39,846 bases of DNA from Gemmatimonadota bacterium (lineage in GTDB: Bacteria > Latescibacterota > UBA2968 > UBA8231): the NCBI GenBank assembly GCA_018660835.1, contig JABJJN010000017.1:1-39846 (forward strand), read 5' to 3'. The stretch's first letter is position 1; each line of letters begins with the position of its first letter. A program made the position numbers and the translations under genes. Under the pieces are notes generated by a model. It ran no database searches, was not told the DNA's origin, and saw nothing but the letters and a program-made list of their open reading frames with translations. Shown here piece by piece: positions 1 through 7,774 of this stretch.

Positions 1-790
1 GTGCGGCGACGAAGGGAGTCAGTGGATCGCCACTGTAGGCAAGGGTCTTGATCGATCCACGCTGCACCGTGCTCTGGCTCCACTGCTTGCCCTCGGGATA
101 CACCGGGCCGCCGCGATAGCCATAGTTCGCTGGATCAGAATAGATCAGCACACCGATGGCGCCGGCTTCCTCCGCATACTTGGACTTGAAGCCGCGGAAG
201 TTGCCTCCATATCTGGCGATCACGACACGACCTTCGAGCGATACACCGAGTTCCTGCAGTTTCTGGTAGTCTTCGCGGCGGCCGTAGTTCACATAGACGA
301 CGGTTCCCGTCACATCGCCAGAGCCGGAATAGGCATTCCAGCCGGGCGTCAGTTGTGGGTGCGACGAGAAGGGATCCTCAGCGAGGATGTACTCCTGGTC
401 GTTGAGAGGCAGCCGAATCGGTGTGACCAGGGCTACCTTGGATTGCGGCAGGTGATGCGGCATCCACGCATCGTATTCATGTCGCTCGACTTCCAATCCC
501 GCATCGCCCATGACCTCACCCAGATAGTCGGCGAGGGCATAATTGGCTGCAGAGCCACTGGGATGAGGATCGCGTGTGAGGCGCTCCAGGTGAGCGCGAT
601 AGACGTCGGCCTCAGGAAGACGCAGGAATCGGTCTTCGACTTGCCGCTGTCGTTTCTGCGCGTCAGGGCCAAAACCCGGCAGGAGATCTGTGTTGTCATT
701 CGCCGAGGTGGGCACGTGAAGTACCATGAGGTTGATGGCGGTTGCGATCTGTGCAAAACGAAGCACGTCAGAAAATCGATGCGATAGCAT
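1..790 (-). CDS. M28-family / glutamate carboxypeptidase II-like peptidase, 5' part
   Basis: This gene reads leftward off the window edge, so only about 263 N-terminal residues are visible. I translated it directly: it opens MLSHRFSDVLRF at ATG 790, which is fixed by an in-frame TAA ten codons or fewer upstream. A hydrophobic N-terminus is followed by the text RLPEADVYRAHLERLTRDPHP. From about residue 140 comes a PA (protease-associated) domain with VVYVNYGRREDYQKL, RVVIARYGG, GAIGVLIYSDP and VQRGS, then GDPLTPFVAA at the edge. That PA signature is typical of N-acetylated-alpha-linked acidic dipeptidases (glutamate carboxypeptidase II group). In this family the zinc peptidase M28 domain and a dimerisation domain follow, both outside the window. 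The family trims C-terminal acidic residues from peptides, and export is likely. It lies 58 bp downstream of the PDZ-repeat gene on the same strand and is probably co-transcribed. The family call is firm; the substrate is unknown. Confidence 0.85.
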   Translation of the reverse strand, partial: MLSHRFSDVLRFAQIATAINLMVLHVPTSANDNTDLLPGFGPDAQKRQRQVEDRFLRLPEADVYRAHLERLTRDPHPSGSAANYALADYLGEVMGDAGLEVERHEYDAWMPHHLPQSKVALVTPIRLPLNDQEYILAEDPFSSHPQLTPGWNAYSGSGDVTGTVVYVNYGRREDYQKLQELGVSLEGRVVIARYGGNFRGFKSKYAEEAGAIGVLIYSDPANYGYRGGPVYPEGKQWSQSTVQRGSIKTLAYSGDPLTPFVAA

Positions 791-848
791 GAAAACTGCG
801 TCCTGCCGTTAGGACCCGGGTCAGTGAGAAACCGGATCAGTCACTGGA

Positions 849-3206
849 TTATTCGAAGTCTCGGAAGAGGCCGACGTGCGATCGGCGCAACCGGGCGCCG
901 TTGACTCGACCTTCACGATCGTACTCATCCTGACCTGCTGCGTCGATGAGGATCGCCATATTCGGTGCTTTGCGCCCGCCCCAATACCTAGTACTGCCGC
1001 CATCCGCCTGTCCCGAGGGTGTGCGATAGCGATCATCGCCGCCCGCGTCGAAGAGCACGGAGTAACCATTCATCGCCGCGGCCGCCTGACTCAGTCCGGC
1101 ACCCTGATAGTCGTCATTGCCGCCATAGTCTATGAGGTAGGCAACACTCGCATCCCACGAGGCTCCCTGATTCGCCGCAATCCGACCTTCGTATGTGTCA
1201 TGACCCGCCGCATCGATGAGGATGCCGATCGCCTGATGAGCGGCACTGCCCTGACTATAGCGGGTTGCTCGATAGCGATCGTCGCCGCGTGTATCGACAA
1301 GTCCACCGAGACCGAAGAAGTATCCCACGCCTTGGGAGAAGTTCCCGGCGAGATACTCATCATGCCCGGACGTATCGAGTAACAGGCCCAGGCCTCCCGC
1401 GGCGTATCCACGCAGGCCACAGCCGACGCCCTGAGCCCAGCCCTTGTAGACGCCTGTCGTGCCGTAATCTGATGGTCTGGAGCGATCCGCGACGTAGCGA
1501 TCATTGCCACCCTCATCGACCAGCGCTGCCACGGCGTGAGGCCCGGCGAAGGCTTGGGCAACCTGTGCCGCCGAGTAGAGGTCTGTCCCCTCGCTGTCGA
1601 CGAGTAGTGCCAGACCAAAGAAGGCGGCACTCTGCGTCATGATCTGGCCCAGGTAGACATCATCGCCCTGAAGATCCAGAAGAAAGGACGCACCGGCGAA
1701 GGCTGCGGCCACGCCCAGCGTGCCGCCTTCGTAGATATCGTCTCCTGCTGCATCAATGATCGCGCACACACCTCCCGCAGCACCGGCAACACCCCCCGTG
1801 CGGCGATCGACATAGCGATCGTCACCCTTCAGATCGATGATGACACTCACGGGGCCGAGGCCCAGATTTCTTCCCCCGCCGAGATAGAGGTCGTCGCCTC
1901 CCAGATCGATGATGATGGCGGCGTCTTCCGCATACACATTCGGACCGTTGCCACCCACAACGATCCAGCCCCAGCGCGAAGGTTGGGCGAAGAGGAACTG
2001 TCCATCAAAGCTCGATGGCAGGTCCGAAGAGAGTGATCGAGGCTGGGACTTGGCTGCCTTGCGGACCTTGTTCAAAGCGTCCTTGTCGGCAAGTTGGGCC
2101 AACTCACTCAGCGCCGCGGCCATCATACCCAGGTTGACCTGCTTTGCCCAGCGCAGGGTGGACGTGTGGCGCAGCGTCTCGTCTCGATCCCCCTCACCAA
2201 GGTAGAAGTCCTCGTCGAACTGCTTCAGCAGGGAAGCAATGTCACTCTCCAGTGAGGTGGGTGCTGCCGCATCAGGAAGCGCCGACTGCGCCAGCTGTCC
2301 GGCGCGTGCGATCATGCTGAACAATGGCTCGAAGAGGGGAGTCCCAGCCCAATTGGCAAAGACAGAATCAGCGAAGACAGAATCCATCGCCGCCCCCGTC
2401 GACAGCTGCACCTGCGGTAGATCGAGTCGCTCAGCCATGACGCCGATACGGTCGACGATGGTCCGGTGGTCCAGCTGGTCAGCCAGTTCGGCAATGGGAC
2501 GGGCTGCGGAGGAGGGGTGGTGGAGGGCAAACTCAACGTCCGCGAGGCGCGTATCGTAACCGTAGGCCGCGGCATCCGCCGCAAATGCCTGCACGAGGCT
2601 GTCGAGAGAGTCCTCGCTCTCGAGATCTGCGACGAGGGTAGTGAGGGCCCTTGTGACCGCGTCTGGTTTGGCGAGCCACTCATCATGCCGCCTACCAAGG
2701 TCTGGGCGTGGTGTGCCCTCCTCGATCATCAGACCATAGAGGCGACGACGATCTGTGACACCACACGCCAACTGCAGGGGTTCACCGTCGCGCTGCAGAT
2801 GCAGAACGACTTTCGAATCCGGTGGCAGGCTCTGCATGTAGTCGGTTGTTTCCTGCATCGTGGTCAGTCGGTAGCTGTCTGCTCCACGCAGCAGATCGCC
2901 CGCCAGAACGCCCGCCGAGTCCGCTGGACTGCTCACCCTCACATGGGAGATGCGAAGTCTGTTGCCCTCGCCTTGCAGGCGAACACCGATCACGCCAAAA
3001 TGACGAGGCAGTATCTCAGGTAGCGGGGCAAGGCCGGATTCGGCCTCGTCGCCATGAGCCTCGCCATGGTAGGCGACCATGCACAGGAGGATCCAGGTGA
3101 ACACAGCGAGGCCGAGACAACGTCCGTCGGATATCTGCGGACACGCGATTGTTTGCCCGGGCCTTGAAGGGCGCATCTGGACGTTGGATCTAGTATGGAC
3201 GATCAT
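849..3206 (-). CDS. Secreted PDZ protein with twelve DxxGxDxY repeats
   Basis: The 785-aa product has a hydrophobic export segment (about residues 30-50, CLGLAVFTWILLCMVAYHG). A PDZ domain follows at about 65-150, with the SSPADSAGVLAGDLL ligand-groove region. Next is an alpha-helical middle part (about 160-420) without recognisable motifs. From about residue 435 to 762 there are twelve copies of D-x-x-G-x-D-x-Y, such as DLGGDDLY, DLKGDDRY, DAAGDDIY and DAAGQDEY. They are spaced about 24-28 residues apart, with longer gaps after repeats 6 and 11. Each repeat is preceded by a short hydrophobic strand (VIIDL, LLVDS, ILIDA) and followed by small residues. This regularity suggests a beta-solenoid with one coil per repeat and stacked acidic turns, perhaps binding Ca2+. 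It differs from RTX nonapeptides in period. The start could also be ATG 3176. I do not recognise a named family beyond PDZ. It precedes the peptidase gene. Confidence 0.85.
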   Translation of the reverse strand: MIVHTRSNVQMRPSRPGQTIACPQISDGRCLGLAVFTWILLCMVAYHGEAHGDEAESGLAPLPEILPRHFGVIGVRLQGEGNRLRISHVRVSSPADSAGVLAGDLLRGADSYRLTTMQETTDYMQSLPPDSKVVLHLQRDGEPLQLACGVTDRRRLYGLMIEEGTPRPDLGRRHDEWLAKPDAVTRALTTLVADLESEDSLDSLVQAFAADAAAYGYDTRLADVEFALHHPSSAARPIAELADQLDHRTIVDRIGVMAERLDLPQVQLSTGAAMDSVFADSVFANWAGTPLFEPLFSMIARAGQLAQSALPDAAAPTSLESDIASLLKQFDEDFYLGEGDRDETLRHTSTLRWAKQVNLGMMAAALSELAQLADKDALNKVRKAAKSQPRSLSSDLPSSFDGQFLFAQPSRWGWIVVGGNGPNVYAEDAAIIIDLGGDDLYLGGGRNLGLGPVSVIIDLKGDDRYVDRRTGGVAGAAGGVCAIIDAAGDDIYEGGTLGVAAAFAGASFLLDLQGDDVYLGQIMTQSAAFFGLALLVDSEGTDLYSAAQVAQAFAGPHAVAALVDEGGNDRYVADRSRPSDYGTTGVYKGWAQGVGCGLRGYAAGGLGLLLDTSGHDEYLAGNFSQGVGYFFGLGGLVDTRGDDRYRATRYSQGSAAHQAIGILIDAAGHDTYEGRIAANQGASWDASVAYLIDYGGNDDYQGAGLSQAAAAMNGYSVLFDAGGDDRYRTPSGQADGGSTRYWGGRKAPNMAILIDAAGQDEYDREGRVNGARLRRSHVGLFRDFE

Positions 3207-3271
3207 GAATGCACAGGGTGTCTGAATGAGGGCGCCGCGTCAAGCAGCAGATTCCAACCATCTTTCGAAAG

Positions 3272-4270
3272 TTGAAGTTCGCGATGATTCAGATTGCCGA
3301 GGTGCTACCACCCCGATACACACCATTGTGGGATATGGTCAAGCAGTGCGGGGTTGATCATGTCGTTGGGTCCATGGATATGAGTCGTGGGACCGAGAAT
3401 GTCGCGCGCGAAGATCTGCCCTGGGGATACAACTCCATCGTGCGCATCAAGACTGCCTACGAGGACTTTGGTTTCAACTTCAATGTTCTCGAATCTCGTC
3501 CGCCCCTGAACAAGGCGAAACTCGGTCTGCCTGGTCGAGACGAAGAAATCGAAACCGCCTGTGACTTGATCCGTAACCTCGGCGCTCTCGATATCGGCGT
3601 CTGGTGCTATGAATGGATGCCTGTGTTCAACTGGAGTCGGACCTCATCCACCAAGCGCGGCCGTGGTGGAGCACTGGTCACCGCATATGATCACAGCCTT
3701 ATGGAAAATGCACCGCTCACGGAAGCGGGAGAGGTCGGGGAGGACGCACTCTGGGACAATCTGCAGTATTTCCTCGAGAAAGTGATTCCCGTCGCCGAAA
3801 AGGCCGGCGTACAGTTGGCCATGCATCCCGATGATCCGCCGCTGTCACCGATTCGCGGCTTGGGACGGATCATGCGTTCTGTGGAAAACTACCAGCGTCT
3901 CGTCGATCTGGTGGAGAGCGAGGTGAATGGGATCTGTCTGTGCCAGGGCAACTTTACCCTCATGACCGATGATCTACCGAGTGCGATTCGCCAGTTCGGC
4001 AAGCAGGAGAAGATCTTCTTCGTCCACTTCCGTGATGTGCGGGGCACGCCGGTTCAATTCGAGGAAACCTTCCACGATGAGGGGCAGACGGACATGAATG
4101 CCTGCATGCAGGCATACCGTGACATTGGTTTCGACGGCGTCCTGCGCCCCGACCACGTGCCGACCATGGAGGGGGACAGCAATGACAACCCGGCTTACTC
4201 GGCTCTCGGCAGACTCTTTGCCATTGGTTACATCAAAGGATTGCGTGAATCAGCCTACGCTGGGAACTGA
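3272..4270 (+). CDS. uxuA: Mannonate dehydratase (UxuA family)
   Basis: UxuA enzymes dehydrate D-mannonate to 2-keto-3-deoxygluconate in hexuronate breakdown. They are xylose-isomerase-like TIM barrels that use a divalent metal. The 332-aa product shows the family hallmarks: [15 protein letters not shown] (active-site region), [35 protein letters not shown] and [12 protein letters not shown]. The histidines, aspartates and cysteine in these motifs match the metal and substrate positions of the family. It is shorter than the roughly 390 residues of E. coli UxuA, as is common in the compact UxuA branch. Two starts are possible. TTG 3272 gives MKFAMIQ and a complete first beta strand. ATG 3284 has GAAG six bases upstream. 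I kept TTG because of the strand. The gene is cytoplasmic and converges on another sugar-acid dehydratase 26 bp away. Confidence 0.9.
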   Translation: MKFAMIQIAEVLPPRYTPLWDMVKQCGVDHVVGSMDMSRGTENVAREDLPWGYNSIVRIKTAYEDFGFNFNVLESRPPLNKAKLGLPGRDEEIETACDLIRNLGALDIGVWCYEWMPVFNWSRTSSTKRGRGGALVTAYDHSLMENAPLTEAGEVGEDALWDNLQYFLEKVIPVAEKAGVQLAMHPDDPPLSPIRGLGRIMRSVENYQRLVDLVESEVNGICLCQGNFTLMTDDLPSAIRQFGKQEKIFFVHFRDVRGTPVQFEETFHDEGQTDMNACMQAYRDIGFDGVLRPDHVPTMEGDSNDNPAYSALGRLFAIGYIKGLRESAYAGN

Positions 4271-4296
4271 ATCTTAAGGATTAGACGGGCGTGCCT

Positions 4297-5565
4297 TCAG
4301 GACCACAGTCGGTCATGGGCATGCTCGTCGTTCCAGTCATCCGTCGACTCAAAGTATCCCGGGTCCTTCGGATTGAGATGGGCCCGCAGGACCTCCTCGT
4401 TCACATCGGTAAAGCCGAGTCCGGGTCCTTCGGGAACCTGGATATAGCCGTCCTGTATCAGCGGCACGGGTAAGCCCTCGACCATCTGACTCCATGTGTC
4501 GATCTCGTCGACACTGTGGTTTTCCAGGACCATGAAATTCTCCGACGCGGCAGCGCAGTGCACGGCGGCGAGAGCGGCGATGGGGGACATGGCCATGTGA
4601 AAAGCCATAGCGACCCCAGCTTCCTGTGCCATGTCACAGATCTTCTTGGTCTCCAGGATCCCCCCGGAGGAGGCCAGGTCGGGATGCGCCACGGCAATCG
4701 CGCGTTGTTCGAAGAGGGCGCCAAAATCCTCCTTCAGATAGATGTCCTCACCCGTACACACAGGGGTGTCCACGGCATCGGCAAGACGTTTCCACTCGTC
4801 GACGAATTGCCACGGGATCATGTCCTCATACCAGGCCAGGGCGAATTGGTCGAGTGCCTTGCCAAGGCGAATGCAGGACTCGACGCCGATGTGTCCGAAG
4901 TGGTCGACGGCGAGAGGAATCTCATAACCAATCGCATCGCGCACATGGGCGACATACTCGCACAGAACGTCTATGCCCTTGTTCGTAATCTGAATACCAG
5001 TAAAGGGATGCATGACATTCGACGAACTAAGCATCTGCGGTGGAGCGATCAGGGTATCGGGAATGTCCCGCAGCAGGCCGATGCCGACATCCATCTTGAG
5101 GAACTTGTAGCCTGAGTCCATCCGCTCCTTCAGACGCTGACCCATCTGACGACCATCTGAGACTGAAGGGGTATCACAGTAGCAGAGGATCTTGTCGCGG
5201 AATTTGCCACCTGCCAACTGATAGGCGGGAACACCATAGGCTTTCCCTGCCAGATCCATGAGCGCCATCTCAATGGCGCAGACACCACCGCCCTGACGGG
5301 CGTGATGGCCGAATTGCTTGATAGATCTGAAGATTCTGTCGACATCGCAGGGATTCTCCCCCAGAATACGACTCTTCAATAGCAACCCATAGGTCTTGCT
5401 GCCGCCATCCCGGATGTCGCCATAGCCACTGATGCCCTGGTTGGTATCAAGTCGCAGAATCAAGCCACGCAGAGGGTCGCTGCGCACGTCACAGATACGC
5501 ATATCCGTGATGCGCAGTTCACTGGGGCGAGAGTTCGTGTTCACATTGCCTTCAACGTCGGTCAT
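4297..5565 (-). CDS. Enolase-superfamily sugar-acid dehydratase
   Basis: The 422-aa product is a mandelate racemase/muconate lactonizing enzyme family protein. The N-terminal capping domain holds SGYGDIRDGG. The barrel carries the Mg2+ ligands in the usual order: D in PLAVDHFGH, E in WYEDMIPW and E in VCTGEDIY. A histidine in VAMAFHMAMSP lies where D-galactonate and mannonate dehydratases place their C-terminal catalytic His. The beta-2 motif reads KMD rather than the KxK of racemases, so a dehydratase of the galactonate/mannonate type is more likely than a racemase. About 30 extra residues (around 190-220) separate KMD from the first metal ligand. ATG 5565 has GGGAGA six bases upstream, a good ribosome binding site. 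The substrate is unknown. Pairing with the adjacent mannonate dehydratase suggests hexuronate or aldonate catabolism. Confidence 0.88.
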   Translation of the reverse strand: MTDVEGNVNTNSRPSELRITDMRICDVRSDPLRGLILRLDTNQGISGYGDIRDGGSKTYGLLLKSRILGENPCDVDRIFRSIKQFGHHARQGGGVCAIEMALMDLAGKAYGVPAYQLAGGKFRDKILCYCDTPSVSDGRQMGQRLKERMDSGYKFLKMDVGIGLLRDIPDTLIAPPQMLSSSNVMHPFTGIQITNKGIDVLCEYVAHVRDAIGYEIPLAVDHFGHIGVESCIRLGKALDQFALAWYEDMIPWQFVDEWKRLADAVDTPVCTGEDIYLKEDFGALFEQRAIAVAHPDLASSGGILETKKICDMAQEAGVAMAFHMAMSPIAALAAVHCAAASENFMVLENHSVDEIDTWSQMVEGLPVPLIQDGYIQVPEGPGLGFTDVNEEVLRAHLNPKDPGYFESTDDWNDEHAHDRLWS

Positions 5566-5715
5566 CGTCGTCTCCCAAGGGATGAAGCAGTGTAGCCATT
5601 GGCGCTCATCGGTCTATCTCAGTGCATCTATCTGACAACACAGCAAAGAACCTCTGCCACCGCAAGGCCTCACGCGCGCTTGCTTGAGCCAGTGCAGCCA
5701 TTGATCTTCCACTTC

Positions 5716-6792
5716 ATGCAAAAACCAAGTTCGCTTCGTGCAACCGGAATTCTCATCGTTTTGGCGACACTCTCCATGTCGGTCGCCTCAGGGTGTGTCT
5801 GGGGTGTCCGCCACCCTGTGAAGAGCGAACGAGTGGGAATCGTCGGTGGTCCTGCTCTACGAGCCTATCTCGACGCACGTGGTGAAGCACAGATTGATCC
5901 CTCTGCAGTATATCGTCCCTGGGTGATCCTGCTGCCCTTCGAGGATCAATCCGGATTCCGAAGTGGTGTGTTTGAACTTTCGACGGACGTTCCCAACATG
6001 CTGGGCACGGTTCTTGAGGAGAGTCAAGCTTGCCGGATCGTGCCGCCCGAGGTGGCGGCGGAACTGATTGCGGGCCGTGACGCCGAGTGGAGCGAGGCAT
6101 TCCAGACGCAACTGTCTGACAGCCTGCGCGCCGATTATGTCATCTCCGGTGTGCTGACTGACTACAACTTCGAGCGTCTCCATGTGGGTGATCCGCTACT
6201 GGGCGGCTACAAATCATGGGAAGGAACGGCTGAGTTGGAGGTCCGCCTGGCGGGGGGTGGTCTGCGACATCAGTCGCAGGCGAGGCATGTTACCCAGAAT
6301 CGTGGAATAGGTCTCGATTTGCTCGGCAAGCCACGTGAGCAGGATCTTCACTACGTGCGGTTGGAAGAAATGGAGTATGGTGGTCCTGAATTCTTGCAGA
6401 CGGCGCTGGGCGAAGCGACGCAGAACATGATGCGGCAGATCACCTCAGAGCTCGTGGAGATTCTTCAGCCCCGGCGACTGGTTGGCGTCGACACCATGCC
6501 GACGGTCCTGTCCGTGTCAGGTGGCGAAGTCTTCATTGATGTCGGTATTGATCATGGGGTTCGCCGGGGATATCGGTTTACTGTGGATCCGAGTGACACT
6601 CGCCCTGCTGTCGCTGACGACGAAGCTGCTGTCGTTGGGGATGACGAAGCTGCTGTCGTTGAAGTACAGGAGGTCATCAGTGCCGGCGTTTCACGAGCGA
6701 CGCTGCTGCGTGGTCACGCTGCAGCGGGACAGCGGTTGCGATTGATCATTTCTGCGGAGGACGAGACACCAACTGGGGCAGGAGGCACATGA
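5716..6792 (+). CDS. CsgG-like periplasmic lipoprotein
   Basis: The start is set at ATG 5716, which begins a lipoprotein signal peptide (MQKPSSLRATGILIVLATL) with Cys27 after VASG. Upstream in-frame sequence looks non-coding, and no clear ribosome binding site is seen. The N-terminal half (about residues 65-230) has VILLPFEDQSG, a helix, YVISGVLTDYNFERL and GDPLLGGYKSWEGTAELEVRL. This is the strand-helix pattern of the CsgG/LpoB/TolB-N type periplasmic fold. The C-terminal part has VLSVSGGEVFIDVGIDHGVRRGYRF, a small beta domain. Both parts recur in the protein at 26969-27907, so the two are paralogues. An acidic linker with a 24-bp tandem duplication interrupts the C-terminal domain. The next gene overlaps by ATGA. 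The family call is tentative and the function is unknown. Confidence 0.75.
   Translation: MQKPSSLRATGILIVLATLSMSVASGCVWGVRHPVKSERVGIVGGPALRAYLDARGEAQIDPSAVYRPWVILLPFEDQSGFRSGVFELSTDVPNMLGTVLEESQACRIVPPEVAAELIAGRDAEWSEAFQTQLSDSLRADYVISGVLTDYNFERLHVGDPLLGGYKSWEGTAELEVRLAGGGLRHQSQARHVTQNRGIGLDLLGKPREQDLHYVRLEEMEYGGPEFLQTALGEATQNMMRQITSELVEILQPRRLVGVDTMPTVLSVSGGEVFIDVGIDHGVRRGYRFTVDPSDTRPAVADDEAAVVGDDEAAVVEVQEVISAGVSRATLLRGHAAAGQRLRLIISAEDETPTGAGGT
6616..6663 (+). repeat. Two 24-bp tandem repeats encoding DDEAAVVG/E
   Basis: Two in-frame 24-bp units (6616-6639 and 6640-6663) share an identical 19-base core. They encode DDEAAVVG and DDEAAVVE, and a degenerate partial copy (PAVAD) lies just upstream. 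The insertion is in frame and lies in an acidic surface loop, so replication slippage is the simplest origin. Confidence 0.85.
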
Positions 6793-7463
6793 TTCGTCGA
6801 GGCAAAATCTTCCAATGTGTGGTTGCCATTCTGTTGTCAACACTGGCGTCCGACGTGTGGGCTCAGCCACAAGCGTTGGTCGGCGAATGGCGGAACGTAC
6901 AGGATACGGACGAGACGGACCTCGACAGTCGACTCACCCTGGCTGCGGCCGGCGCGGCCCATGTCGAACTGGCAGGTATTTTCAGTCAGGGTTTTCTTGC
7001 TGGATCCGCAGATGAGGATGTGCAGCAGCTCGCCGACTTGTTCCCTGAGGGGTTACAGATTCAGATCATCGCCGACGGTACATGGGTTGCCACGGACGAT
7101 TCACTGACCTTGAGCTTCCCCGACCCAGATCTACTCATCAATGGCGGCACCTTCGAGGCCTTCCTCATCACCATCGCTACCTCACTGGCACAGGCCGTCA
7201 TCGAACAGCTGAACCTACCGGCCGATCAAGAGCCCACTGTCATCGCAACCTTCGTCGAGTTGCTGGCAGAGGATCTGTCGGAGCAGGATGTGACGGATCA
7301 GGCCTTTGCGAGTGGGGGGGAGGCGACGGCATATCGGTTGGAGCAGGGCGTTTTGATCCTCGTCGACGCAGACGGCAGCGAGGCGCGCTGGCACAACCTG
7401 ACAGCTTCGCTCGTGGCGCCGACCGGCTGGGGAGATGTGAAGCGCCATTTTCAGCGGCAATGA
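6789..7463 (+). CDS. Secreted protein of unknown function
   Basis: The 224-aa product starts with a clear Sec signal peptide ending at VWAQ (about residue 25). The mature part begins LVGEWRNVQDTDETD, resembling the first strand of lipocalin-like small beta proteins. It continues with DGTWVATDDSLTLSFPDPDLL, a hydrophobic amphipathic helix (FLITIATSLAQAVIEQL) and a final strand pair GVLILVDADGSEARW. No catalytic motif is visible. The ATG overlaps the stop of the CsgG-like gene in an ATGA, so the two are translationally coupled and probably act together. I cannot name a family. Confidence 0.8.
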   Translation: MIRRGKIFQCVVAILLSTLASDVWAQPQALVGEWRNVQDTDETDLDSRLTLAAAGAAHVELAGIFSQGFLAGSADEDVQQLADLFPEGLQIQIIADGTWVATDDSLTLSFPDPDLLINGGTFEAFLITIATSLAQAVIEQLNLPADQEPTVIATFVELLAEDLSEQDVTDQAFASGGEATAYRLEQGVLILVDADGSEARWHNLTASLVAPTGWGDVKRHFQRQ

Positions 7464-7594
7464 TTCCCTTGATACCCGTTCTGTTCTTGTCTCACCAGAC
7501 GACGGAGTCCCCTGGTAATACTTCCGTAAAGAATTTATTTACAGTTGGTTACGGGATACGTGTACGCTGAGGATACACTTTGCAAACGATTTTC
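7464..7594. other. Intergenic region upstream of the promoter
   Basis: Together with 7595-7774 this forms a 311-bp non-coding gap, the longest in this half of the window. I see no gene and no convincing terminator for the upstream pair of genes in this part. Confidence 0.5.
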
Positions 7595-7623
7595 TTGACA
7601 TCCCCAAATTGGGGAGCTATGGT
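7595..7623 (+). promoter_or_regulatory. Sigma70-like promoter with palindromic spacer
   Basis: A perfect TTGACA (7595-7600) is followed, after 17 bases, by TATGGT (7618-7623). The spacer contains CCCCAAATTGGGG (7602-7614), a palindrome with 6-bp arms around one base. It lies where a repressor or spacer-binding activator would contact polymerase. The leader to the start at 7775 is about 145 bases. The motif match is visible; operator function is inference. Confidence 0.6.
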
Positions 7624-7774
7624 TCCCGAACTTATGAACGTGTTTTGACTTGTGAATCACGGCACTTCAATCAGTTGACCTCGCATTTCGCGAAGATCAT
7701 AGCCGTCGTCGGTGCAATTCCGTGTTCCGGCGTCGGCGCAGTAACCACCACCATCCCTGAGGGGGAATCTCCTT

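Noticed and set aside
813..822. Perfect 10-bp palindrome GACCCGGGTC between the PDZ-repeat and peptidase genes
   Set aside because: Short, no T-run for a terminator and no promoter next to it; likely chance in GC-rich DNA.
849..2000. RTX toxin-type calcium repeats
   Set aside because: The acidic motif recurs about every 26 residues and lacks the GGxGxDxUx nonapeptide pattern.
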